Of a stretch of DNA of 64,000 bases, positions 9,387 through 16,509 are shown in pieces. Every line of letters begins with the position of its first letter. Positions within the stretch are counted from its first letter, which is position 1. A program made the position numbers and the translations under genes. Under the pieces are notes generated by a model that made no database searches, was not told where the DNA came from, and worked only from the letters and a program-made list of their open reading frames with translations. Where the stretch lies: contig DASXDL010000026.1 of the NCBI GenBank assembly GCA_036490715.1, forward strand, positions 1 to 64,000. The letters are read 5' to 3'. This stretch comes from FEN-1191 sp036490715 (GTDB lineage Bacteria > Pseudomonadota > Gammaproteobacteria > Steroidobacterales > Steroidobacteraceae).

Positions 9387-9815
9387 TCATTCCTCAACGA
9401 ATTGACTGGTGTTGACGAAGCCGATTTTTTCCATGTGATTGCGCTGCGCCGAGGCCAGCACTTTCGCCACCACGTCGTACTTCACGTGACTATCGGGTGC
9501 CAGGTGCAGTTCCGGCTGCGGATCCTTCGCCGCCGCCACCTGGAATTGCTGCTCCAGTTCCGTGAGCGAGGGAATGGTCTGGCCATTCCAGGAGATCGTG
9601 CCATCGTAGTAGATGTCCAGATTGATGATCTCCGGCTGTACCTGCGGCGGAGGCTGGTTGGGATTGGGCGGCGGCATATCGAGCTTCACCGCGTGCGTCA
9701 TGATCGGCAGCGACAGGATCAGGGTTACCAGCAACACCAGCATCACGTCGATCAGCGGCGTGGTGTTGATGTCGCACATCACGCTGCCTTCACTGCTTCC
9801 TACGCTCATTGCCAT
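9387..9815 (-). CDS. exbD: ExbD/TolR biopolymer transport protein, second copy
   Basis: This 142-residue inner-membrane protein has one N-terminal transmembrane helix carrying the conserved proton-path aspartate (NTTPLIDVMLVLLVTLI) and a periplasmic domain. It forms the proton-driven motor with ExbB that energises TonB. It lies 18 bases after the first exbD and shares its layout, but the periplasmic domains differ clearly. The two are therefore diverged paralogues that may form a mixed pentamer or dimer. The sequence after the membrane helix is Pro-rich (PPPNPNQPPPQVQPE) before the folded domain. Confidence 0.9.
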   Translation of the reverse strand: MAMSVGSSEGSVMCDINTTPLIDVMLVLLVTLILSLPIMTHAVKLDMPPPNPNQPPPQVQPEIINLDIYYDGTISWNGQTIPSLTELEQQFQVAAAKDPQPELHLAPDSHVKYDVVAKVLASAQRNHMEKIGFVNTSQFVEE

Positions 9816-9833
9816 GGCTTTGACTCCGACAAT

Positions 9834-10274
9834 CTAGCGCGTGCCGCGCACGCCGTGATCCGGCTCAGTGATGAACCCAACCTTGATGAGTCCGCCGCGG
9901 TTGATAGCCGCGATGACCTTGCCGACGTTCTTGTACTCCGTGTCGGCGTCGGCGCGAATGTGGATCTCGGGCTGCGGCACCTTGACCGCCTGGCGCTCGA
10001 TCTCCTCGACCAGCCGCTTCATATCCGGCACCCGCTGCTGGCCCCAGTAGACGTCGCCGTCGGCGGTCACCGAGACGGTGATGTTCTCCGGCTTGGTCTG
10101 GGTCGGAATGTTGACAGCCTTGGGCACGTGTACCGGCACGTTCTTGGTGATCACTGGAATCGTGATCAGAAAGATGATCAGCAACACCAGCATGATGTCG
10201 ACCAGCGGCGTGGTGTTGATCTCGGACATGATGCCGCGATCCTCATCGCCTCCCGTTCCAATGCTCATCGCCAT
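9834..10274 (-). CDS. exbD: ExbD/TolR biopolymer transport protein, first copy
   Basis: This 146-residue ExbD has its single transmembrane helix and key aspartate in NTTPLVDIMLVLLIIFLI. The periplasmic part contains IPTQTKPENITVSV and a typical RADADTEYKNVGKVI stretch. It is placed directly after exbB, as usual, and 18 bases before the second exbD. It works with ExbB as a proton-conducting stator for TonB-dependent uptake. The large TonB-dependent receptor at 41.4-43.9 kb would be one client. Confidence 0.92.
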   Translation of the reverse strand: MAMSIGTGGDEDRGIMSEINTTPLVDIMLVLLIIFLITIPVITKNVPVHVPKAVNIPTQTKPENITVSVTADGDVYWGQQRVPDMKRLVEEIERQAVKVPQPEIHIRADADTEYKNVGKVIAAINRGGLIKVGFITEPDHGVRGTR

Positions 10275-10312
10275 GTGGGTTGCTCCGCTGCTCTTAGATC
10301 ACCGCGAGGCTA

Positions 10313-11035
10313 TCAGGTCTGCAGTCGCGCGCCGCTCACCAGGTACGCATGCAGGTCGCTGGCGAAATTGCGCACATCGTCCTGAATCATCTTGTTTCGG
10401 CGCAGCAGCCAGTTGTAGGCCAGCACCGCCGGCACCGCGACGAACAGGCCGATCGCGGTCATGATCAGCGCCTCGCCGACTGGACCGGCGACGCGGTCAA
10501 TGCTCGCCTGGCCGGCAATGCCGATCGCGATCAGCGCGTTCAGGATGCCCATGACCGTGCCGAACAGCCCGACGAACGGCGCCACCGAGCCGACCGTCGC
10601 CAGGAAGGTCAGGCCGCCGGAGATCTGGCTGTTGACGGCGTCCACGGCGCGCTGCAGCGCAATCGTGATCCATTCGTGCAGATCGACCCGATCGGTCAGC
10701 CGGCCCTCGTGATGCGAGGCCGCCCGCAGGCCGCTCTCGGCGATGAACCGGTATTCATCCCCTTTCTTCAGCCGCTCCACTCCGTCCTTGAGCGACGGCG
10801 CGGTCCAGAACTGCTTCTCGACGATCTTGCCCGAGCGTCTCAGCGCGCGCTGATCCCAGAGTTTGGTGAACATGATGAACCAGGAGCCCAGCGACATGAT
10901 CACCAGCACGGTCAGCGTCGCGCGGCTGACGATGTTGCCGTTCACCCAGAGTGGGATCAGGCCGTATGGCGTGTCGGTACTGGTGGCGGCGGTCGCGGCG
11001 GTGGTGGCTGCGGCGGTGGCGGTAGCGGTATCCAT
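10313..11035 (-). CDS. exbB: ExbB/TolQ proton channel
   Basis: This 240-residue inner-membrane MotA/TolQ/ExbB-family protein has a first transmembrane helix near residues 33-55. Two more follow in the C-terminal half, in the family signature (LATVGSVAPFVGLFGTVMGI, then GPVGEALIMTAIGLFVAVPAV). The N-terminus has a low-complexity Ala/Thr run before the first helix. A good ribosome site (GAGGA) lies upstream of the ATG. It lies between tonB and two exbD genes, so it acts in the TonB motor rather than in Tol-Pal. Confidence 0.93.
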   Translation of the reverse strand: MDTATATAAATTAATAATSTDTPYGLIPLWVNGNIVSRATLTVLVIMSLGSWFIMFTKLWDQRALRRSGKIVEKQFWTAPSLKDGVERLKKGDEYRFIAESGLRAASHHEGRLTDRVDLHEWITIALQRAVDAVNSQISGGLTFLATVGSVAPFVGLFGTVMGILNALIAIGIAGQASIDRVAGPVGEALIMTAIGLFVAVPAVLAYNWLLRRNKMIQDDVRNFASDLHAYLVSGARLQT

Positions 11036-11119
11036 AATTTTCCTCGTTTAGATCGTTCCCGCAGGGCGCAAACCCGGCGGCCTACAAATCATGCCTCGTT
11101 TCAACGACTGGTCCGATGA

Positions 11120-11749
11120 TCAACCCGATCCGGCGTGAAGTTCGAATTTCACCGGCAATGTCGGGCAACTGGCGGCCGGTTTGCCCTCCGAGGTCGCCGG
11201 CTTGAAGCGCATCGCTTTGGCAACCTTCAGCGCCGCCTCGTCGAGCAGCGGGTGGCCGGTGGTGTTTGCAATCTCGGCCGAATCGATCTTGCCGGCGGCC
11301 GACACGCAGATCTTTACGATCGCGCGCCCCTCTTCGCCGTTGCGGCGCGAGGATTCGGGGTAGTAATCGGCCACGTCCGGTGAATAAGTCACCTTGACCG
11401 GAGTTCCCGGTGTGATCGCCCGCGGCGGTGGCGGCGCCGGCTGCGTCGTGACGTTGGTGATCGGCGGCGGCGGCAGATCCACCGGCACGGTGATATTGAT
11501 ATCGGGTGCCACCACTTGCACCGGCGGCCGCTCCTTTAGATCCACCGGCGGCGGTGGCGGCGGCAGGTCCTTGGGTTTTTCCTGCTGGATGATATTGGTC
11601 TCCAGAATCGTCTGGACATAGCGCGCGCCCTCATTGGCAAAGCCGCTGATGAAAGCCCAGATGACCAGCGCATGCACCGCGATGATCGCCGCGAAGGCGA
11701 CCATGCGCCGCTGCATGTAACCCGAGTCGTGCGGAGCGTAATAAGTCAT
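11120..11749 (-). CDS. tonB: TonB-family energy transducer
   Basis: This 209-residue protein has a single N-terminal membrane anchor (VAFAAIIAVHALVIWAFISG, residues 17-36), a proline-rich periplasmic spacer (KPKDLPPPPPPVDLKERPP and further PPPP runs) and a C-terminal TonB domain (YYPESSRRNGEEGRAIVKI, then ALKVAKAMRFKPA). It transmits the proton motive force captured by ExbB/ExbD to outer-membrane receptors. It is the first gene of the operon, and the 363-base gap before it must hold the operon promoter, although no clear hexamers stand out there. Confidence 0.93.
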   Translation of the reverse strand: MTYYAPHDSGYMQRRMVAFAAIIAVHALVIWAFISGFANEGARYVQTILETNIIQQEKPKDLPPPPPPVDLKERPPVQVVAPDINITVPVDLPPPPITNVTTQPAPPPPRAITPGTPVKVTYSPDVADYYPESSRRNGEEGRAIVKICVSAAGKIDSAEIANTTGHPLLDEAALKVAKAMRFKPATSEGKPAASCPTLPVKFELHAGSG

Positions 11750-12112
11750 TGTGGTATGGCTGGCGGTCGTCGACGAGGGCTAAACGAATGACCGTCCGTC
11801 GAGCGGAAGGCCTCGTGAGCGATATTTATTGTCATACGAATTCGGCGGTACCCCGGCCCAACACGTTAAATGCGACCACTGCGTTGGAGCCCCTGCCAGC
11901 GGACTGCTCTTCAGCGGCGCTTCCCTCCCCGAGCGTTACCCGGCCGATCTAGCTGTTTATTTCGCAGCTGCGCCAGAGCGCGGATCGATACGGGCGCCGG
12001 AACTTTAACTGCTCGTGGGAGCGGTGACAACCCTCGCGCCGGCCCTGAACTTATTGCACCTTATTCAAACCACACCGCACTTTAGATTAAGCAAAAACTG
12101 TAATGCTGGACA
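11750..12112. other. Gene-free interval between ilvD end and tonB start
   Basis: No coding signal is convincing in this 363-base stretch. It is more AT-rich than the genes on either side. It should contain the minus-strand promoter of the tonB operon and, at its right end, the downstream part of the ilvD terminator. No Fur-box-like 19-base palindrome was recognised by eye. Confidence 0.4.
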
Positions 12113-12136
12113 TCAGCGTGTCGTGTCGCTGATGTC
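12082..12136 (-). terminator. Hairpin and T-run at the 3' end of ilvD
   Basis: A perfect ten-base inverted repeat, GACATCAGCG (12109-12118) and CGCTGATGTC (12127-12136), with an eight-base loop, spans the ilvD stop codon. On the minus strand it is followed about ten bases later by a TTTTT run. The distance between stem and T-run is longer than in a standard intrinsic terminator, so efficiency is uncertain. It is the only terminator candidate between ilvD and tonB. Confidence 0.45.
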
Positions 12137-13846
12137 GGTCACGGCCCCCTGCGATGCGCTGCTGACAACGCGCGCATATTTGGCCAGAACCCCGTGAGCC
12201 GCGTACGCACGCCGCGGTTTCCAGGACGCGCGACGGCGCTTGAACTCGGCCGCCGAGACCTGCGCTTCAATGCGCCGTCGCCGCGCATCAATGGTCAGAC
12301 GATCGCCGTTGCGCAGCAGCGCCAGCGGGCCGCCCAGGGCTGCTTCCGGGCAGGCATGGCCGACCACAAAGCCGTGGCTGCCGCCGGAGAAGCGCCCATC
12401 GGTGATCAGCGCGACCTTGCCGCCCAGGCCGCGCCCGGTCAGCGCCCCGGTCGGGCTCAGCATCTCGCGCATGCCGGGACCGCCGCGCGGACCTTCGTAG
12501 CGGATGATGATCACATCGCCCTCGCGTACCCGGCCGGCCAGAATCGCTGCGGTAGCGGCCTCTTCGCCGTCAAAGATGCGCGCCGGCCCGGAAAAGCTCA
12601 GCCCCTCTTTGCCGGTGATCTTCGCCACGGCGCCCTCAGGAGCGACATTCCCATACATTACAACAAGGTGGCTATCCTTCTTGATGGGGTTTGTCACCGA
12701 GCGCACGATGTCCTGGCCGGCCGGATAGTCGGCCACCGAGGCAAGATTTTCCGCCATGGTGCGCCCGGTCACGGTCAGACAGTCGCCGTGCAGCAGGCCC
12801 GCCTCGAGCAGACGCTTCATCAGCGGCTGGATGCCGCCGATCCGGATCAGCTCGGACATCAGATAGCGGCCGCTGGGACGCAGGTCCGACAGCACCGGTA
12901 CGCGCCGGCCGATGCGCGTGAAATCGTCCAACTGCAGGCGCACGCGCGCGGCCTGCGCCATGGCCAGCAGATGCAGCACCGCATTGGTCGAGCCACCCAG
13001 GGCAATGACCGTCGTAATCGCATTCTCGAACGCGCGGCGGGTCAGGATGTCGCGCGGACGAATGCCCTGCGTGGTCAGCTGCACGACCGCGGCGCCGGCG
13101 CGACGACAATCCTCCAGCTTATCCTGGCTGACGGCCTCCTGTGCCGAGCTGCCCGGCAGGCTCAGTCCGAGCGCCTCGATCGCGGAGGCCATGGTATTGG
13201 CGGTGTACATGCCGCCGCAGCTTCCGGGCCCCGGGATGGCACTGCGCTCGACCTCGCGCAACTGCGCATCGCTGACGGTACCGGCGGCGTGGCCGCCCAC
13301 GGCCTCGAACACCGAGACGATGTCGCGGCGCTGCGCCCCGGGTTGAATGGTGCCGCCGTACACGAACACGGCCGGTCTATTCAGGCGCGCCAGCGCCATC
13401 GCGCAGCCCGGCATGTTCTTGTCGCAGCCGCCGATCGCGACCAGGCCGTCAAAACCCTCGGCGCCCGCCACGGTCTCGATCGAATCGGCGATCACTTCGC
13501 GCGACACCAGCGAAAAGCGCATGCCCGGCGAGCCCATCGAGATGCCATCCGAGACCGTGATGGTGTTGAACACCACGCTCTTGCCGCCGGCGGCATCAGC
13601 CCCGGCCGCCGCCGCACGCGCCAGCTGGTCGATGTGGACGTTGCAGGGCGTGAGCTGCGCCCAGGTGGAGGCAATGCCGATCTGCGGCTTGCAGAAGTCC
13701 TCGTCGCGAAACCCGACCGCGCGCAGCATGGCGCGCGAAGGTGATTGTTTGACGCCATCCACCACCTGGCGCGACCAGGCGCGCGGATCGGGAACGGTGC
13801 GGCGCGGATCGCGGCGCCGGCGCGGGCGCTTGTCATCGGCAGTCAT
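12113..13846 (-). CDS. ilvD: Dihydroxy-acid dehydratase
   Basis: This 577-residue Fe-S dehydratase makes the 2-keto acid precursors of valine and isoleucine. Cluster-binding cysteine motifs are visible as GCDKNMPGCAMA and GSCGGMYTANTMA, and the C-terminal IlvD/Edd core ends with GRFSGGSHGFVVGH. The ATG at 13846 gives a normal start. An in-frame GTG/ATG region further upstream would run into the aminopeptidase gene, which ends 11 bases before. It lies on the strand opposite to the ilvC-leu operon and is apparently transcribed with the M17 peptidase, so it is outside the attenuated transcript described below. Confidence 0.95.
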   Translation of the reverse strand: MTADDKRPRRRRDPRRTVPDPRAWSRQVVDGVKQSPSRAMLRAVGFRDEDFCKPQIGIASTWAQLTPCNVHIDQLARAAAAGADAAGGKSVVFNTITVSDGISMGSPGMRFSLVSREVIADSIETVAGAEGFDGLVAIGGCDKNMPGCAMALARLNRPAVFVYGGTIQPGAQRRDIVSVFEAVGGHAAGTVSDAQLREVERSAIPGPGSCGGMYTANTMASAIEALGLSLPGSSAQEAVSQDKLEDCRRAGAAVVQLTTQGIRPRDILTRRAFENAITTVIALGGSTNAVLHLLAMAQAARVRLQLDDFTRIGRRVPVLSDLRPSGRYLMSELIRIGGIQPLMKRLLEAGLLHGDCLTVTGRTMAENLASVADYPAGQDIVRSVTNPIKKDSHLVVMYGNVAPEGAVAKITGKEGLSFSGPARIFDGEEAATAAILAGRVREGDVIIIRYEGPRGGPGMREMLSPTGALTGRGLGGKVALITDGRFSGGSHGFVVGHACPEAALGGPLALLRNGDRLTIDARRRRIEAQVSAAEFKRRRASWKPRRAYAAHGVLAKYARVVSSASQGAVTDISDTTR

Positions 13847-13857
13847 GAATCGGCTCC

Positions 13858-15255
13858 CTAGCCGTAGCGATGGCGAATCAACTGATACAGGGCGCGCACG
13901 CATTGTGCCTCGGCTCCGAGCGGGCGGCCGGGCCGGTCTTTTGGATTCCAGGCAAACAGGTCCACGTGCAGCCAGCTCGGCGTGGCGGTCACGAAGCGTT
14001 TGAGAAACAGTGCTGCAATCACCGCGCCGGCGAAGGTCGAACCCGAGACGTTATTCAGATCGGCGATCCGGCTGCTGAGCTCATCGTCGTAGCCCTGCCA
14101 CAGCGGCAGCGGCCACAGCGGATCGGCATGCGCGCGGCCCACCTCGGAGAGTTGGCGCGCCAGCGCCTCATCGGGGCTGAATACCGCCGGCAGATCCGGG
14201 CCGAGCGCGGTGCGCGCCGCACCGGTGAGGGTCGCCAGATCAATCAACAGGTCCGGCTTCTCTTCGTCGGCCAGGGCCAGCGCGTCGGCCAGCACCAGCC
14301 GGCCCTCGGCATCGGTGTTGCCGATCTCGACCGTGAGGCCCTTGCGCGATCGCCATACGTCCCCGGGCCGATAGGCCCCCGCCCCGGGACTGTTCTCGAC
14401 GGCGGCAATCAGTAGCCGCAGATCCACCGCCACCTCCAGTTCGAGCAGCAAGCGCGCCAGTGCCAGCGCGCAGGCCGCTCCGCCCATGTCCTTCTTCATC
14501 AGCAGCATCGAGGCCGGCGGCTTTAGATCCAGGCCGCCACTATCGAAACACACGCCCTTGCCCACCAAGGTCACCCGCGGCGCGCCGCGCCGCCGCCAGC
14601 GGCAGTCAACCAGTTGCGGCGCGCGCTGGCTGCCGCCGCCCACCGCCGCAATCAGCGGAAAATCGCGCGCCAGCTCTGCGCCGCTGTGCTGCTGGCACTC
14701 ACCCCCATAGGCGCCGGCGAGCTCGGCCGCAGCGGCGGCAAGTTCGGCCGGCCCAAGCTCGTTGGCCGGTGCATTGATCAGATCACGCGCCTGGCCCATG
14801 GCCTCGGCCGCCGCCTGCGCGTAGCGCACGTCGGCGCCGGCCGGTGCAATCAGACCGTTGGCGGCCGGCGGCTTCATGGCGGTGCCGCGATAGCGGCTCA
14901 ATCGATAGGTCCCAAGCAGCCAGCCGAGCGCCAGCTGGGTCGCGGCCGTCGCGGCCAGCGTCGTCGCTATCCGATATCGACCGGCCGGCAGCCGCTCGGG
15001 CAGCGCGGCGATGTCCCAGGGCGACAACTCATCGGGCGCCGCCAGGCCGCCCAGACCCCAAAGCGCACCGGCGGTGCTGCCATCGGGTGCCGGCAGACAC
15101 AGCAGACGCCCTCGCTCGCCGACATAGGCCTGGGAGCGTGCCCAGGTGGCCTGCTCCGCCGGCAACCGCTGCAACAGCGCAGCCAAGCTGTTCTCGGTCG
15201 CCAGCCAGATCGGCAGGCTCTGTTCGGCGCCGTTGCCGGTCAACAAGGTTTGCAT
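13858..15255 (-). CDS. M17 leucyl aminopeptidase family metallopeptidase
   Basis: This 465-residue cytosolic aminopeptidase of the PepA/PepB family has two metal ions bound by residues in VGKGVCFDSGGLDLKP, KKDMGG and NTDAEGRLVLADAL, all present. The N-terminal domain is short and diverged compared with E. coli PepA. The ATG at 15255 is chosen over one at 15324 because the extra 23 codons are AT-rich, carry no ribosome site and overlap the divergent ilv promoter. It probably recycles peptides. Its position next to ilvD and divergent from ilvC may give a transcriptional link with branched-chain amino acid supply, but that is inference. Confidence 0.88.
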   Translation of the reverse strand: MQTLLTGNGAEQSLPIWLATENSLAALLQRLPAEQATWARSQAYVGERGRLLCLPAPDGSTAGALWGLGGLAAPDELSPWDIAALPERLPAGRYRIATTLAATAATQLALGWLLGTYRLSRYRGTAMKPPAANGLIAPAGADVRYAQAAAEAMGQARDLINAPANELGPAELAAAAAELAGAYGGECQQHSGAELARDFPLIAAVGGGSQRAPQLVDCRWRRRGAPRVTLVGKGVCFDSGGLDLKPPASMLLMKKDMGGAACALALARLLLELEVAVDLRLLIAAVENSPGAGAYRPGDVWRSRKGLTVEIGNTDAEGRLVLADALALADEEKPDLLIDLATLTGAARTALGPDLPAVFSPDEALARQLSEVGRAHADPLWPLPLWQGYDDELSSRIADLNNVSGSTFAGAVIAALFLKRFVTATPSWLHVDLFAWNPKDRPGRPLGAEAQCVRALYQLIRHRYG

Positions 15256-15274
15256 GCAGCTGAGCTTAGCGAAA

Positions 15275-15304
15275 TTGACAAGTGCTTGATCGTTGTGATG
15301 ATAT
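15275..15304 (+). promoter_or_regulatory. Candidate promoter of the ilvC-leu operon
   Basis: A perfect -35 TTGACA (15275-15280) is followed after 18 bases by a weaker -10 TGATAT (15299-15304). Transcription would start near 15311, giving a leader of about 185 bases before ilvC. That leader contains a short Ile/Leu-rich reading frame and a terminator. The segment is AT-rich relative to its surroundings and lies 20 bases upstream of the divergent aminopeptidase start. Confidence 0.5.
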
Positions 15305-15338
15305 CGAAGCGGAGCCTGAGGCATTTTCGTAACGAACC

Positions 15339-15419
15339 GTGCGTACCCGCATTATCCTACTGTCGGTAGACCTGCTGCTCGCGCAGAGCGGTCGGGGCGG
15401 GTGCTGCCGGCGTTTCTGA
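15339..15419 (+). CDS. Branched-chain amino acid leader peptide (attenuator)
   Basis: A 26-codon frame starts at GTG 15339 (an in-frame TAA lies at 15330-15332) and ends at TGA 15417-15419. Codons 5-14 read I-I-L-L-S-V-D-L-L-L, so eight of ten are Ile, Leu or Val. It lies just downstream of a TTGACA promoter and just upstream of a strong terminator before ilvC. This is the expected layout of ilv attenuation: with little charged Ile, Leu or Val tRNA, ribosomes stall here and an alternative RNA fold prevents termination. The ribosome site is weak and the start is GTG, so translation needs proof. Ilv leader peptides are known in gammaproteobacteria, including Xanthomonadales. Confidence 0.72.
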   Translation: MRTRIILLSVDLLLAQSGRGGCCRRF

Positions 15420-15441
15420 TACCCAGGAAACGGACACACCG

Positions 15442-15480
15442 AAACCCCGCACCGGCCACCGATGCGGGGTTTTTTGTTTA
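15442..15480 (+). terminator. Attenuator terminator upstream of ilvC
   Basis: AAACCCCGCA (15442-15451) pairs with TGCGGGGTTT (15463-15472) around an 11-base loop and is followed by TTTTGTTT, a strong intrinsic terminator 18 bases before the ilvC start. A competing pairing is possible between GGGG/GGGTG in the 3' half of the leader frame (15394-15402) and CACC plus CCCC (15437-15448), which would act as antiterminator. The placement inside the operon leader makes it an attenuator rather than the end of another gene. Confidence 0.8.
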
Positions 15481-15497
15481 TGCAAGCGGAGTTTGGA

Positions 15498-16493
15498 ATG
15501 ACGCAGTTCTATTCAAGAAAAGATGTCGATAAGAAAGCGCTCAAGGGCGCGCGCATTGCGGTGCTCGGCTACGGCAGTCAGGGCCGCGCCCACGCATTGA
15601 ACCTCAAGGATAGCGGCTTTGACGTGGTGGTCGGACTGCGCAAGGGCGGCAACAGCTGGAAGCAGGCCAAGCGCGACGGCGTGGCGGTGGCCGAACCGGC
15701 AGCGGCCGTGGCCGGTGCCGATCTGATCGCCATGCTGGTACCGGATATGGCGCAGGCCGGGCTCTATGCCTCGATCAAGTCCGAGCTCAAACCGGGAGCC
15801 ACGCTGCTGTTCGCGCACGGCTTCAACATTCACTTCAAGCAGATCAAGCCGCGCAAGGATCTGGACGTGGTGCTGATTGCACCCAAGGGTCCGGGCGGAC
15901 TGGTGCGCCGTCAGTACCAACAGGGACGCGGCGTGCCCTGTCTGATCGCGGTGGCCCAGGATGCGACCGGCACCGGGCGCGCCAAGGCGCTGGCTTATGC
16001 CGACGGCATCGGCGGCACGCGCGGTGGGGTCGTCGCCACGAGCTTCGCCGAGGAGACCGAGACCGATCTGTTTGGCGAGCAGGCGGTGCTGTGTGGCGGG
16101 GCCACCGAGCTGGTGGTGGCCGGCTACGAGACACTGGTGGACGCCGGCTATCAGCCGGAGGTGGCCTATTACGAGTGCCTGCACGAACTCAAGCTGATCG
16201 TCGATCTGCTGCACGAAGGCGGACTGGCCAAGATGCACCGCTATGTCAGTGATACCGCAAAGTACGGCGATCTGACCCGCGGTCCGCGCGTGGTCAACGG
16301 CGCCACGCGCAAGGAGATGCGCCGCATCCTCAAGGAGATCCAGACCGGCAAGTTCGCTCGTCAGTGGATCAGCGAGACCCAGCGCGGAGCGAAGAACTAC
16401 CGTCGACTACTCAAGCGTGACCTGCGCCATCCGATCGAGCGCGTCGGTGCCCGACTGCGCGAGCGCATGCCGTGGTTGAAGGACACACGCTGA
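15498..16493 (+). CDS. ilvC: Ketol-acid reductoisomerase, class I
   Basis: This 331-residue NADPH-dependent enzyme performs the isomerisation-reduction step of valine and isoleucine synthesis. The N-terminal Rossmann domain shows VLGYGSQGRAHALNL. The C-terminal knotted domain contains the metal ligands in TDLFGEQAVLCGG and YYECLHELKLIVDL. The ATG at 15498 is preceded by GGAG at the right spacing. An upstream in-frame ATG at 15462 lies inside the terminator stem and is rejected. It is the first structural gene of the attenuated ilvC-leuA-ilvE-leuCDB operon. Acetolactate synthase genes, often next to ilvC, are absent from the window. Confidence 0.96.
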   Translation: MTQFYSRKDVDKKALKGARIAVLGYGSQGRAHALNLKDSGFDVVVGLRKGGNSWKQAKRDGVAVAEPAAAVAGADLIAMLVPDMAQAGLYASIKSELKPGATLLFAHGFNIHFKQIKPRKDLDVVLIAPKGPGGLVRRQYQQGRGVPCLIAVAQDATGTGRAKALAYADGIGGTRGGVVATSFAEETETDLFGEQAVLCGGATELVVAGYETLVDAGYQPEVAYYECLHELKLIVDLLHEGGLAKMHRYVSDTAKYGDLTRGPRVVNGATRKEMRRILKEIQTGKFARQWISETQRGAKNYRRLLKRDLRHPIERVGARLRERMPWLKDTR

Positions 16494-16509
16494 ATCTGTG
16501 GAGACCGTC

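Noticed and set aside
15462..15497. Upstream ATG for ilvC
   Set aside because: It lies inside the terminator stem and adds residues that no ilvC product has. The ATG at 15498 has a ribosome site.
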